From assembly GCA_015680685.1 (NCBI GenBank), contig MNCI01003331.1, positions 123,604 to 187,603 on the forward strand: DNA of 64,000 bases, in the 5' to 3' direction. A program made the translations under genes and the position numbers. The notes beneath the pieces were generated by a model. That model saw only the letters and a program-made list of their open reading frames with translations, was not told where the DNA came from and searched no databases. Origin of the DNA: Gnetum montanum (taxonomy: Eukaryota > Streptophyta > Gnetopsida > Gnetales > Gnetaceae). Shown piece by piece: positions 22,011 through 34,388 of the stretch. Position 1 is the first letter of the stretch, and each line of letters starts with the position of its first letter.

Positions 22011-22218
22011 ACATGATGTCTTTCTCTAGCCAAAGACATCTTTCATGAGGTAAATATGTCTTTACAGAATACAAACCGAATGCAAAAAGACATCTTCCAT
22101 TGAGCAAAGGCTCTTCTATCATGGAGACTTCAGAAAGACATCTTTTAGGAAACACATATGTCTTCCTAGATTTAAAGCTAAATTCAGAGAGACATTCCAA
22201 GCATGAGAAAGACATCTC
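22011..22218 (+). promoter_or_regulatory. AGACATCT motif array in LTR copy A
   Basis: Eight occurrences of AAAGACATCT or its inverse within about 205 bases: GATGTCTTT near 22015, AAAGACATCT near 22032, ATGTCTTT near 22056, AAAGACATCT near 22087, 22135 and 22209, ATGTCTTCC near 22159 and GAGACATTC near 22188. Both orientations occur; AAAGACAT...ATGTCTTT at 22032-22063 could form an 8-bp stem. The array lies 70-280 bases upstream of the TATA-like box, the position expected for U3 enhancer elements. Confidence 0.75.
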
Positions 22219-22520
22219 CTAAGATAGTTAGTAACCATTGGCTAGCCATTGCACAAGTTTTGAGAATGATTTAGCAACACAGCAACTATAAGAAGACTTT
22301 ATGTGCATTGGGGAAAGTGCCAGCATTATTGTATTCATTGTATAGCCATTTATAATCATTGAATTCTCTATTGCTCCTCATTGTCTAATCATTTTAGCTT
22401 TGTAAAATGTGTTGCAATTAATTGTGCAAGGATTATCGAATTAAGTTGCAATCATTCCTTGTATTTCTTGTTCTTATGCCTTGTGTGGTTGAGATCCTTG
22501 AGCCTATCAAGATCCCATAG

Positions 22521-22735
22521 GATTGAGTTGTTGGTGTTGTGGTACAACACTTGGGTGTGGAGCTCAAGATTATAAAGGTTGTGGAAGCCTTGAAACCACA
22601 TTTCCAAGCATGATGGGAGCTTGCAAGGTTGAGTGATTAGTGCTGCAGTACAACACTTTGAAGTGGGGCTTGAAGACTATACAAGGTGTGGACACTGAAA
22701 CCACATTTTCAGAGCAACAAAGTCTAGAGGTTTGC
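22521..22735 (+). repeat. 106-bp tandem duplication in LTR copy A
   Basis: GTACAACACTT recurs at 22542 and 22648 within longer similar segments (GGTTGAG...GTACAACACTT...GGTGTGG...GAAACCACATTT). The second LTR copy at 44.5-44.7 kb shows a comparable degenerate doubling, so the duplication predates the divergence of the two copies. Confidence 0.75.
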
Positions 22736-22869
22736 TTATGATCTACCCTCCAAGTGTGGATTACCCAATTTGGGAGACCATGTAAATTTGTGTGTGTGCT
22801 TTGTTTGTTTAAGTTTTGATTTGGAAAACTTATTCATCCCCCCCTTTCTAAGTTCAATGATTCATAAAT

Positions 22870-24369
22870 AAACTTCATAAAAATAAAATTACTATTTAAG
22901 ATTACAATTATATTCACAATACTATTTAGTACAAGGCCACAAAGAAATAATAATTATCACTTTTACTATGGATCAGGTGATATAGACTTGTTGATGCTGA
23001 TAAGTTTTTACCTTCAATAGAAATATTTTATGATAGCTTACAAATGCATGCATATTTGACATGTGACACTTAAGATATGCCCATGTAAAGTTGAAAATGA
23101 CTAGATTTTTAGATATTCAAGTTAGCAAGTTGCATCATGGCCTCTACAATCTTGTATTTTTTCACATTCTATATAGTATTTTTTATCAACAATAGAGTTC
23201 ATGTAGCCATTTATTCTTTACTTAAATAATGTCTATTAGTTTCCATTGATGTAGTTACCTTAGCATAACTAATTTGCAGCATGTGATGAGGGGAAGCATT
23301 ATTAATAAAAGTAGAGATTAACATACCATTTTTTTAAAATTAATGAATTATTTCTATATGTACCTACTCACTATTGAGTAAAGAAATGCTATAGCCATCT
23401 GGTGAGGTATGTGAGTGTAATGTGTTAATACATGTGTATAATATTTTCTGAGGTTGTGCATGCCTTGATAGTTGCTAAACATGGTGACTTATTGGATGCT
23501 ACAAGGTGCAACATGTGTGGTACATATATATTGATCGTTTGGACAAGTGGCAAAGTCTAATAGATGTTATATTGAGGATGAAATGTCTATATCAGCTCAT
23601 AATAAGTATTAACATTATTAATGTTAGGTTATAATTTATAATAATATCAATGATGTAAGATGCATGAAATGTTAAGTATGTTAACATTGAGGGTAATACT
23701 TGGTGTTTGAAGTAATCAATTCATGATGGTGTAGAATTAACATCAATTTAAAAAAATATTAACAATGATATTGTAAGCTATGTTTTGAAAATGAAGAAAT
23801 GTTTAAGAAGCATCATCTTAATATCTATTTAGAGAACATATACAAGAATATACATAATGATTTAATAGTTTTTATTTACAACATGTACATGGAGCTAGTG
23901 ATCTTCTAAAAAATTTACATGTGGGCATCTACTTAACATCATAAAAAAGGAGATTTAATCAATGAACAAATCCTCAACAATTGCAAAATTTACTCATAAG
24001 AGGTTCATGATGTCTTTAGAAATATCTACTATATTGGTCTCTATAGGTATATGTGTTAATGAAGATAGGTTCAAAAAGTCTGGATGTATTGAAGGTGCTA
24101 CTTACATTGAAAGCTCATTGATAATTGTGGAATTTGGTGGTAAGAAATTTATGATGTTTTCAATGCAATTTGGTGCACTATTTTTAGTGATTGCATATGT
24201 TGCTAGAATTAGGTTTAGTAATGTTAGCTATGTTAAACTTGCTTCTTACATTGATAGTCCTACTGATTCATGGTTGGTACTAACTTTAATGTTGTCACCT
24301 TTAGTTACTAGATTTAATGAGGTGGATTCCATTGGTACTTGAACCTACTCTTCATTATCTTGATTTTCA
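22870..24369. other. AT-rich region with one unrecognised 126-codon open frame
   Basis: The frame 23962-24342 (plus) starts MNKSSTIAKFTHKRFMMS and contains two hydrophobic stretches (about residues 52-67 and 102-112). I do not recognise it; it lies directly beyond the C-terminal end of the Helitron helicase remnant on the other strand and may be chance. Nothing else is seen in this stretch. Confidence 0.3.
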
Positions 24370-26830
24370 TGTTAGCTTCCTTTCCTATATTTTGCATCTC
24401 TTTTAATCAAAGGTCAAGAAAATATTTACATGTCATAAGTACCTAAGTTAAGATAGAGCCATGAATATAAGACACATACTCTCTATCATTCTTATGTTTA
24501 CAATGACTTCGGAAAGTTTTAGATCTTGTAATATATAGATTGTTAATGACCATGTAGGTCACAGGGGTAACTACCTCTTCATATCATTGGTAATGAGAAT
24601 TATGGATATCTATTAGAGATCAAGCTACTTGAATGAAAAATCTTAGCATCCTAGAAAGTTGACAACCACGTACTATGGGAGTTAAGGTGGTGCTCTATTT
24701 CTAGCATAGACGATTCTTGTGATTATTCCTATGGTAATATTAACTAGTTCTTTTTTATCCATATGTTTCATTTTAACATAACCTTCATGGTTTTTGTTAT
24801 CATTAAGTGTAGAGTTATCAATGATCTAGCTTTGATGATGCATTTGATAATTAGTTCTTCAAGGCTCTATAGCTTGACCTAGTCATGCACTTATTTTTCA
24901 TTAGTTAGGTAGAGATGTAGCACATCTTTAAAATATTTCCATCCACTTGACATGATAGAAAGATTAGTTTTCATCATCAAAATCTCATAGTCATCATTTT
25001 TTATAATGATAATTTAGATTTTTTTAAGTAGATATGTGAATAAGTGTTGAATTGGAATACTTGTACATGTCATGTACACTATGTCAATCATGATGTTGGC
25101 TTGGGAGCTCTTTCAAAACTAGGCTAGAAGTCCACTATCTCTATATGATGGTTATTACTTAACTAGAGGGAGCTAGATGAGATTTTCTACTCGTATAACT
25201 AAGTAACCTCTAAAAGGTTTATCTCTTAATTTTGAGAAGATCTCTATAAGCTTGTGGTAAATGCCCTAAAATAGCTAGGTTTCTATGAAGCTCATTTTTC
25301 TATTAATATGTACTTATGTACTATAGGTATTTTTATAAACTTATATTTATATTGGATGGTTGCTTGAATTAACCTACTAAGATTTTTAGCTTTGAATGGA
25401 TTTTCACACCTACTATCTTAAATGTTATTAGATATATAGGTACCATAAGTAGTAAAGAATTCTTATAATTTATTCTTTAGAATTATAAGTCTTTCTTAAC
25501 TCTTTTTATCAACTAGGAATTTTGTATTCTTGTGGTTTCTTGTATGATAAGCTCCAACATGTGCTACTCTCAATGATAGTAACCAAATATTGAGTAAATG
25601 ATTGTCTTTATTTCTATCTAAGTATTGTCAACTTGATAATGGGTAAGAATTAGAATAGGAGTTATGGATGTTGTTGCTTGTAAATGAAAGGAATTATGCT
25701 ATGCACTTTACACTATTATGATCCAAATACATTTTTGACTACTAGTGCAAATGATCAGTGTCTTGCATGTTCATTATCATGTATTGATTGATTCATAGAG
25801 CTAATCTTATAGATATCATGCTACATAATGGCACTTTAAAGCTATGTTCCACCCTATCTTATTTTGAAGTAGGCTTTGGTTTCTCAATTATAGCCTCTTC
25901 TCTTGCATGTTTCAATTTCTCATTAAGGGTTTTTGAAATGTTGTTAGTCATGTCAATCTACATTAAAAATAATTTTTTACTTTATTTATTCATGAGATAG
26001 ATCAAGCTTAGTTGCCATGTCACAAAAACAAAAATGGAGCAATAGCTATAAGTAGTGATCATTTACTTATTTTTCTTTACATTTTGTAGGTAGGATGAAG
26101 AACCTTGGGAACTATAGAATAACTCTTAGAACATTTCTCTATTTCCACTTTTTCCTTATACCCTTAGGATTGTATGTGGAGGTCTAAGCATAGTGAAGTA
26201 GTATTATGTTCTCTAGTGCTAGAGACTAGAGTGTGTACCTATTTATAATCATACTCAAGTTTTCATCTTCTTCATCTTCCTCTACATTGATGTTTGAGAT
26301 TTTCACTTTCTTATATATATATATATATATATGGCATAGACTACTTGCTAAGCATTACTAGAGATAATCCTAATAGTATTTGGTAGGCTTCCATGGCATT
26401 GATGTCCTATTCCATGATAGAGTTCATACGGAGCTTTTTATATGCTACAATCATGACTTAGTCATTGTCTCAGTTACTAGCTATCTCTTGTAGCATCATA
26501 TGATAGGATTCCAAACTCTACTCTAACTTTGTAGTGTACTTTGCTATGTACTATATCACAACTTCCTTGTTGAGAATTAGTTGCATGTTGGTATTCACCT
26601 TTCATACTTGTAATATCAAATAGTTATAAATGTTTAGTGGAGAATCTTTCCATGATGGATTGTGGTTAGAATTATTATTATTATTATAGATATATAGGAT
26701 GAAACCATCAGGCTATAATGGCTATGGGGTATTATGCCTAGAAATTGAAATGATGTAATACATATGCTCACAATAGAAAGATAACTTGAAAAATTTAATA
26801 TCAACTACTTGTAAACTCCCTACAAGGAAT
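24370..26830 (-). pseudogene. Helitron Rep/helicase remnant
   Basis: Minus-strand translation, broken by many stops, follows the plant Helitron transposase order from high to low coordinates. NMQLILNKEVVI and YIAKYTTKLE, then SLESYHMMLQEIASN, AYKKLRMNSIME and DINAMEAYQILLGLSLVML (about 26600-26370), form the region after the HUH Rep domain. NVEEDEEDENLSMIINRYT and LALENIILLHYA...NPKGIRKKWKY follow (26270-26100). A helicase segment LIEIFSKLRDKPFRGYLVI is near 25240-25190. VMLK-stop-NIWIKKELVN, GIITRIVYARNRAPP (about 24780-24690) and TWSLTIYILQDLKLSEVIVNI through FMALS (24560-24450) match helicase motifs V and VI of Helitrons. Rep catalytic residues were not found. The Walker A segment is not clear. 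Termini (5' TC, 3' hairpin-CTRR) were not located. Confidence 0.8.
26311..26332. repeat. (TA)n microsatellite
   Basis: About 11 TA units, within the Helitron remnant. Confidence 0.95.
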
Positions 26831-26839
26831 CCTTCATAT

Positions 26840-27668
26840 GAAACCACCTTTTTTGCACTTGGTACATCATTGGACATAATTTATTATATTTTTGTAATCA
26901 TAATTTATGCTTGTGAAATTGATCATCTCCTAGATAATATGCATGGATAGATGACAAAATTGAAATAATTAACTTGAAAAGTAGTGTGTTACCAAATGTA
27001 TAAAATTATAAATGAATACATAATAACACATGTCTGTGTACTAGTATAGGCTTTCTAGTGTTATTAAACCTATATTATCATGCATGAATCAAGTTATTGA
27101 GGAATTAATTTATACTCTCCATTATAGTAAGATATTTATGATCAAGATTATTCATAGGATAGGTGTTGAATAACTAGAGGAGAATCTATGCATGTGCATT
27201 AAATCACATATTGCCTAATAATCTTTTACTCAAAATTTGCATTGCAGCATAAACTTAAAGGATATGTTGTACCTCATGTGCATGAAGTAAGCCATGATGT
27301 ATGGATACTTGAGTATATTCTTGATGTTTTATCTTAAGAAATTTCTAGGTTGTGATAACTTTTTGGGAATCAAAGCATGTAGTTATAGCCAATGCATGTT
27401 TATACTACTTAGTAAGAAAACGAGTGTGGATATTTTCACCTAAGACACCATATCAAGAAATTTTGACTAACACTTACTTTAGTAGACTCATGTACTACGT
27501 AAGATCATTTTGAACTATAGTAATATCTCTACTATATAACATTTGTGATTTATGTTCAACTCAGGTTGTAGTCCCTTCACCATCAATGGGACTTGAAAGA
27601 TATTCCTTTGTATGAATACTACATTAGAGTTTTAAGCTTAGGAATGTATTATCATTTTATATATATAG
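26840..27668. other. Unassigned sequence between Helitron remnant and LTR element
   Basis: It may contain the Helitron N-terminal part in unreadable form; I see no motif that supports this and no other feature. Confidence 0.35.
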
Positions 27669-28545
27669 TGTGATGAGTGGTGAGTAGTTCCTACACCCAA
27701 AAATATGAATCAAAAGCATGTATGCACAATCTGATTGAATTCCTAGATCCTTCTACCTAAGTTTCTTTTATCCTAGATAGTCAAACATATGATTATTGGT
27801 CATTGTCTTTCCAATCATCACATGTGTTAATTCCATCTATATGGCTAAGTGTGATTAAGGTGTAAAATATTTCTATTTATAATTTTATAATTTTTATCAT
27901 TAAAATTATTAAGAGGTGAAGTAATTAAAATATTAAATTTTAACTAATTAATAGAACTAAAGGTAAGCTAAGCTATTAAACATAGATAATCTACTTCCAC
28001 TTTCTATACATATCTTGAACTTATACTAATGCTGCTAGATTACCAAGTATTTACTACTGGGTGTGCCAAGTATTCATTGCTAGAATTACCAAGCATTAGT
28101 ATATTATGCTCAAAGTGGTTGCACTCACATTAATATGGAGAACACCATTAAATTATTAAGTGTAGAAAAGTAAAATATATGTAAAGTATTTGTTAGTAAA
28201 TTAAATGCTAGTCCAAGTGTTGTAATGAAAAGAAGAAATCTTGATTTTATTTCCATCATGGATAATATTCCATGTCCATCTTGCACTTAAATAAACCTTC
28301 ATATAATTAATTTAATCCACATTGCTGGCACGTAGAGAAAAAGTTTACTAAGTCCTATAGAAAAAAACTATAAAATCTTCACTAGAAGAATCACCAAAGA
28401 TGTTGTAAATGTGGTTAGTGTGTGAATTTATATAGGCTTATGAAGGATTAGAGTTGATTTATATGCACCAATGCATCCAAGGATGCATTAATGGGAATAT
28501 GCTCATGAGGCTATTTGACACAATTGACAAATTTAGACTTCATCA
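27669..28545 (-). repeat. 3' LTR of the minus-strand non-autonomous element
   Basis: On the minus strand it starts TGATGAAGTCTAAATTTG after the polypurine tract and ends ...ACTCATCACA. It aligns with 34389-35235: shared blocks include TGTGATGAGT at the plus-strand left end, GGTCATTGTCTTTCC versus GATCATTGTCTTCCC, and ATTACCAAGCATTAG-type segments. A TATA-like CCTATATAAATTC is found on the minus strand near 28428. Confidence 0.6.
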
Positions 28546-28899
28546 TACCCCCACAATTAACTAAAAACTCATTCTTAAGTGAACAAAAATAGGATCAAGT
28601 TAAAAAATATTGAAAAATATGGAATCAATAAACTATACAAAAAATAAATAACTTTAAGTCCCACGTTATTAACTATTTACATTATTATAAAAAAATGTGC
28701 AAGATACAAGGAATTTGGACAAGTTGATAAAATTGATAAGTGCTAGTTGGATGGAGTGAAATGAGATGAGATCTTCATACTTTGACTAGAGATGGAGGCT
28801 TTTATGATGTAGAGGATCCTTTATCATGTCATTTCTTTAAGAGTGGTCTAAGCTACCTTACTACTACTATTGTTGCTATAGAAAATTAGAAGGCATCTA

Positions 28900-31607
28900 G
28901 AAGTGCATTCATCTTCTCTTCCTTGTCTTATAAGTCATTAATAGTCTGGGAAGCTTTGGCTAGATGGCCTAATACTGATATATCCTATGGGTAGGGAAAT
29001 GTTGGAAACATCTCCTTCTTATTAACAAACTAGATTTTAAAATATTTACATTTGAAGTTGAATGTCTGAACAAGGTTCTATAGTTCATGATAATCATTCA
29101 TTCTCTTGGTCAAGTTAAAAACAACTAATCTCTAATCTAAGAACTTGCTTTTGAGGACTTCAAGCTCCATGTTAGCTACTTCCAACTTTTGTTTTGTCTC
29201 TTTGTGGAGCTTGAACTCTACCTCATAGAGAAGATAGGAGTTGATCACCTACTTCTCTAGGTTTGATCTTGGCCTCCCTACAAGTAACATTGTCAAGCAT
29301 TCATAACAAATATTAGCTAAGTCCACATACTTTTTCAACTATTCAATGTAAAACATCTTTAAATAGATTTTAGCTTAATTTTAGGCATTAAACCCATTAA
29401 AGATAGACTATCATATATCACCTATTTTTTGAAGTTGCTAGAGAGCTTCATTCACCTTAGCCTTAGAGAATTTGATTTCTTTTTCATTTACCTTCTTGAG
29501 CATTCTGACCTAGTCCTTGGAGTGATTTTTTACCTTCTCATATTATAGGGCCTTATTCTTTTAAGTGAAAATCTTAATAATAGTCTTTTAGAAATGGGCA
29601 TAAACCTTCTTGATTGAGAGATTTTCATTCTTAGCAACCAACATTCTCATATCTTGGTTCATCTTGGCAAGTTGTTCCTACTACTTATAAATGTATTTGA
29701 CCATTTAGCCCTTTTGTTATTTAGCATTATGGAGGTGGTGATTCTCTTGGGTTATAATAATTTTTTCCTTACAAAGCTATTAAATTTCATAGCTAGAAGA
29801 GTTCATCATTGCGTCCAATAGTGATACATCAAATATCGTCACTTCTTTTACATTCTTAGCCTTTTAAAGTTTTTTTTGAAGTTGCTAAAAAAGTTCATCT
29901 CTTGAATGCTTAAGCTTGAGAATGGATGGATCTAATAAATAAGGTCTAAGTTCTACAACTTCAATTACCAATCATTGATTGCGAATGATTCCCTTCTTGA
30001 GTTATGCATTAGCAATGAGTAACTTGTCCCTTGTCTTTAGAAGCTACGACTAGATAGCCAAAATATCTTCCAAAAGAACAAGAATCTCTAAAATTAGTTA
30101 CTTGTATCTAACCAATTTCACTAGCATGTCTTTGTGCTATAGTACACTCATTTCACTACTCCCTACTCTTGTTGATACTTGGACTAATTTCATGACAATA
30201 ACATCAAGGATAGATGCTAGATGAGCACTTAGAGCTTCTCCAATTTTGTTAGCTACCACTTTTTCTATAGTCTCCTAGACCTTGTATGGAATGACTAAGA
30301 CTATTACTTCTTTTTCCTTCTATTGTATGATAGAGAAGGTTTTTGTGTTCCTAGAGATTTTGAGAAATTCTTGTTCTTAAATGAACATAGTAACTTATCT
30401 AATATTAGTATTGGAGTGAATAGAAATCTAGTTTCACTATCAGGAGAAAAATGGATCCATTTCATCCATTGGCTAGTTGATTATAAGGGCAATATCATTT
30501 AGGTGGCTTATGGCTAGATAGTTCACAAAAGAATCATCACAATCTTTAGAGTCTTGTTGTTGCAATTATTATTTCCTAAGTTTCCCTAAGTGTTTAATAG
30601 CTAACATCATTTTAGAAGTTTTCTTTGGTATTACAAGTGATGGAAAAGGTGGTATTTCCTCTTCTTGAAGCTTTGCAGGTATTATATATTTTATCATCTC
30701 TTGTTGGGATGTGGCAAGATTCTTGTGGACGATAATATTAGCATAGTAGGCTATGCCTCCCATTTTACAAAGTTTTTTGATGAGGTAGGAAAAGAAACGT
30801 GTCTTCCTACCCTTGAAATTTTCCTTAAAATGTTTCTTGATCTATAGGAAGATAGCCTAAGTAAGGTTGACCTCAAATTTTCCACTTAAGACCATGCATT
30901 TATTAGTGGTAAAGGTAGTTACCTTACTTAGCCTCACCATAAGATTGAGGTGATAGGCTAAGATTTTGAAGTAAGCTCACTCACCTTAGTTAGGGTACAA
31001 TATTCCTTATGATCCACTCCATATCATCATTGGATTCATTCTTGCATAGCATTTGGGTTTTCTTATGTCAAAATTTCTACTAGCTTCACTTCAATGTTTG
31101 GAAATCGAAGGGACTCTAAAATTTCATCAACCAAGTAGAAGATGATGAAATGTTAAATCTTGACAATTGCATCTCATTGTTGATTCCATAAAAGGTAGGT
31201 CTTTTCCATGTATCATTCTCCACTAGTGGAGAGAATGAACCATCAAGAAGATCCTTACAATTGGTTCTTAACCTATTTTGATGCTAATTCCAAGAAAGGT
31301 TCGAAGTTTAGATCTTGAAGGATTAAGCTATGAATTTCTTTTCTTTAGATCTTTTATAGGTAGGTCTTTGTGAGCATGACCTCTAGGTTAGACCATGGTC
31401 TTGGGACATCATCCTACCTTGATTGTTCCATTTTGGATGTGAAAATATAATGAACAAATTCAAGCTTAGGCTCCTCATGCAAGGAGCTAATAGCATGGGT
31501 TGTTTCGATGACTTGCTCCCAGGGTTTTTGTTATAAAATTTCTTCACAAGATCATTTTTCCTAGGGCTGTGAAGGCCTCCTACTTATGGTTCTTTCTTTG
31601 GTGCCAT
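28900..31607 (-). pseudogene. Degraded ORF of the non-autonomous element, N-terminal globular plus coiled coil
   Basis: Minus strand, several frames. It starts MAPKKEP, has GRKTRFFSYLIKKLCKMGGI followed by YYANIIVHKNLATSQQEMIK (about 30830-30680; the open part 30569-30763 continues AKLQEEEIPPFPSLVIPKK), and further down heptad-rich sequence such as VEFKLHKETKQKLEVANMEL (near 29170-29230) suggesting a coiled coil. The general plan, a MAPKK-type start, a middle globular part and a long coiled coil, resembles proteins of large non-autonomous plant LTR elements, but I cannot name the family. Many stops; not functional. Confidence 0.4.
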
Positions 31608-31699
31608 CTACAATCACAAACATAATCCAATATCGATTATTTGGATTATAATCTTCTTTTAGTTTGAATATTCATCAATGAATCAATTAAGCTAAGTTT

Positions 31700-32771
31700 G
31701 ATGTAAAGTTCTTATTTAAGTGATCGTCGATACAAAGGTTTTGATTTCATCATTATTTCACTCTATGTTAATGGCTTGATTTTTATGGCTATGTCTAACA
31801 AATTAAATGAGCAATTAAGGCATGATATGAAAGGTGAGTTTGAGATGAAGGATTTGGAAGTCCTTAAACATTTTTGAGGAATCCAAATTGATCAAGAAGA
31901 AGATTTTTTAAAGATGCATCAGTCAAAATATGCATAGGCCATCATTGAAAAGTATGAGCTAGAGGAAGCCAAGATAGCTACAACTTCACTTCTTCAAAAT
32001 ATGAAGCTTTTAAGGAAAGATGATACTCCACTGTTTGATCCTTCCTTATACAGAGGTATGACTAGTTCATTAAGGTTTTTGTGTCATAGCAAGCATGATT
32101 TGGAATAAGCAACTTCATTTTTATCAAAGTTTATGCAAGAGCCAAGGTAGTCACATCTTAATGCCTTGAAGCATCTTTTGAGGTATGTTAATGAAACAAC
32201 TAAATTTGGCATTAAGTTCATTAATGGAGACATAATGTTTTATGTTTTTTCTGATGCTGATTGGGGAGGAGATGTAGATCATCGTAAGTCATCTTTTGGT
32301 TGATTTATTTTTCATGGTTCTAATTCTATTTATTGGAAGATAAAGAAACAAAATAGTGTGAGCCTCTCATCATGTGAGGTAGAATTTATTGCTATGGTTG
32401 AATGTCTTTAGCATGTTTTATGGTTAAAAAAGTTCTTTTCTTAAGTTTTGAAATTGAACTTTCAATTTTTATGTTAGTGGATAATACAACAACAATAAAA
32501 TCTTTCAAGAAGTGCATAATTCATAAGAAGAGCAAGCACATTGACATCAAATATTACTTTATAAAGAATGAAGTGAAGAAAAGCATAATTAATCGCACAC
32601 ATGTTCAAAGCAATGATCTATTAACTAACTTACAAACTAAACCATTGTAGGCTTATCAAATTGACTATCTTTTAAACATATTTGGTATGTTCAAAGTAGA
32701 TGATAAGAAGAAAGATCTTCAAGTTTCTAATTCAGCTATTCTCAAACCAATCTCAACACTAAAGAAGGGAA
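31700..32771 (+). pseudogene. Copia RT-RNase H remnant, 5'-truncated
   Basis: It begins inside RT: GFDFIIISLYVNGLIFM places a mutated catalytic motif (YVNG for YVDD) near 31766. It continues FEMKDLEVLKHF-stop-GIQI, HQSKYA, LYRGMTSSLRFLCHS, LNALKHLLRYVNETTKFGI, SDADWGGDVDHRKSSFG (RNase H aspartates retained), SSCEVEFIAMVECL, and near the end SKHIDIKYYFIKNE (32530-32575). A purine tract AAAGAAGGGAA ends at 32771, followed by TGTTGAGTATTGTG, the likely LTR start. Gag, protease and integrase are absent to the left, where the minus-strand element ends. Confidence 0.85.
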
Positions 32772-33190
32772 TGTTGAGTATTGTGTACTATAGAAATTGT
32801 TTTCTTCTACTTTGAATAAATTTTTTAAAAAGGTTATTTAGTTTAGTAAATTTTTAAAATTATTAGAAGTTTTTTTATCATGTAATGTTTTTTTAAATAA
32901 TTTTTTTCTAGTATTTAGAGGTTAGTTGTGATGACTTTAACTCAGTCATGTTGAAATTAACTCTCAATTGAGTTTTCTTTTATAAAAGTAGTTAGAAGAG
33001 CTATCTTATGATGTGAAAAAAAACCTGATGTAAGATTATTTCAAAAATAATGGAAGAATCTATCAATTCTTATATTTCTCAAGTTTTATTATGGTTTTAA
33101 TTTTTTCATAGTGAATTTTACAATGATTTGATTTTCACCCTTCAATTTCTTAATTTCTCATCTTATCCGTTGTGCTCATTCTAATACCCT
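32772..33190 (+). repeat. Probable 3' LTR of the Copia remnant
   Basis: The start is placed by the polypurine tract and TG; a TATA-like TTTTATAAAAG lies near 32978. The end is unknown. No partner LTR is in the window. Confidence 0.4.
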
Positions 33191-33338
33191 ATGGGGTAGG
33201 AAAAGGATTAGGCCTTGCCCTTATTTAGAAGCATCCTTATGGATTCTTATAATGATCCCAAGGTTTGATCATAAGAGTACTAAAAAGATGTATACCACTT
33301 CCATAATGATGATAGTATATACTTTTTCTATGAGCAAT

Positions 33339-33489
33339 AATGAGATGTTAGATTAGTGATAAAACTCTTGATTTGGAAACTCCAAGTTATAGGTTTGATT
33401 CTAGGAGGTAATACTAAGTTATAAAATTCTAATTGAACTATATGTATTTAGAGTAAATATTATTAACAAAATGTTTTGGCTTCCAACAC
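33339..33489 (+). repeat. tRNA-derived SINE, copy 1
   Basis: GAGATGTTAGATTAGTGATAA (decayed A-box region), then GGTTTGATTCT as B-box-like sequence 50 bases on, then the family body through TTCCAACA. It aligns with the copies at 33.65, 36.0, 36.1 and 39.4 kb. Confidence 0.7.
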
Positions 33490-33654
33490 CTTTCCCACTA
33501 CTGTTAGTAGGAGCTCATAAACTTTCCTAATAAAAATTTATATTTTAAAAAAATTATAATATTTTTAATAATCCTTATAATTTTTAAATTATAAATGTTG
33601 AAAGTGTTTTCAAGAACTAAAACTATGGTTGATCTAAAAACTAAAACTATTTAA

Positions 33655-33804
33655 TAATTAAGTATTAACCTAATTGTAGCACTCTTAATCTAGAAGCTCT
33701 AAGTTATGGGGTTCAATTCTCATGGGCAATGCTAAGTTATAAAGTTCTAATTTTACTATATATCTTGGGAGTAAATATGATTAAATTTTTTTAGGTTCCA
33801 ACCC
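33655..33804 (+). repeat. tRNA-derived SINE, copy 2
   Basis: It begins TTAACCTAATTGTAGCACTC and shows GGTTCAATTCT as the B box and the body ending AGGTTCCAACC. Confidence 0.65.
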
Positions 33805-33809
33805 TTACT

Positions 33810-34388
33810 TTCCCTAAAAGGGCTAAAAATTTTTGTGGCAATGTGGAGGAGGAAGCGAGTGGGGGTGGATAACATGTCTAATCTACAACTTTGTGAATAT
33901 ATGTACTCTAAAACATATAGTAGATACTTAAGCAAAACATAATAGTATCACTCTGACAACCTAACTTCCAAGTTATCCAAATCATATCCTTAATAGTGTA
34001 TTTGTGAAAGTACACAAGGTATTTTAATGTATATAATAAAATGTAAAACTAAAGATGAAAGCTAAATGCATTAAGAAACTCTTTTAACATAATGTAAGAG
34101 AAAGCTATGAATTAGAGTAGCATAATTATAGATTTTATATAACATGAATGTAACTAAGAAAATTAATAGTATGGCATTAAATAATCACCAATATCCTTAC
34201 ACTAGTTTATTATTATCATGATAATTAGGTTGGCTTCTTGAGAATAATGTTTTCAATCTACTTTTTCAATCATGATCCCTTTTCACAAGCAGAAGCAACT
34301 AGGATCACACAACAAGAATATTAAGTTTTTAGAAACTTTATACAAAATAAGCCTAAGTTTAGCCATAGTATGTAAAATAACATTTATA
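33810..34388. other. Unassigned AT-rich sequence
   Basis: No coding or repeat signal recognised apart from the flanking SINE and LTR. Confidence 0.4.

Larger units (their letters stand above)
21990..22865 (+). repeat. LTR copy A (Copia-like family also at 43.7-44.8 kb)
   Basis: From about 22255 it is alignable with 44225-44800: TATAAGAAGACTT near 22290, GATCCCATAGGATTGAG, the pair of ~106-bp internal repeats, AACCACATTTTCAGA, AGTCTAGAGGTTTGC, GGGAGACCATGTAA and CTTATTCATCCCCCCC. The left end is uncertain. Upstream of the TATA-like box lies the AGACATCT array. It may be a solo LTR inserted at or near the truncated Gypsy gag-protease. Confidence 0.65.
27669..31607 (-). mobile_element. Non-autonomous LTR retrotransposon (minus), 5' LTR missing
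   Basis: Read on the minus strand: a degraded long ORF starting MAPKKEP at 31607 and running to about 28900, a polypurine tract (GTGGGGGTA, 28546-28554), then an LTR from 28545 down to 27669. The LTR has a second copy at 34389-35235. No reverse transcriptase, integrase or protease is seen in the 3 kb between, so the element seems to depend on others. Immediately beyond its start codon (31.62-31.70 kb) there is no LTR; a Copia remnant begins instead, so the 5' end was lost. Confidence 0.55.

Noticed and set aside
22011-22218. CRISPR-like array of short repeats
   Set aside because: Motifs are 8-12 bases, degenerate, in both orientations and irregularly spaced, in plant DNA within an LTR; not a CRISPR array.
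23962-24342. 126-codon open frame as a host membrane protein
   Set aside because: No recognised motif, AT-rich like its surroundings and no splice or promoter context; kept only as a note.
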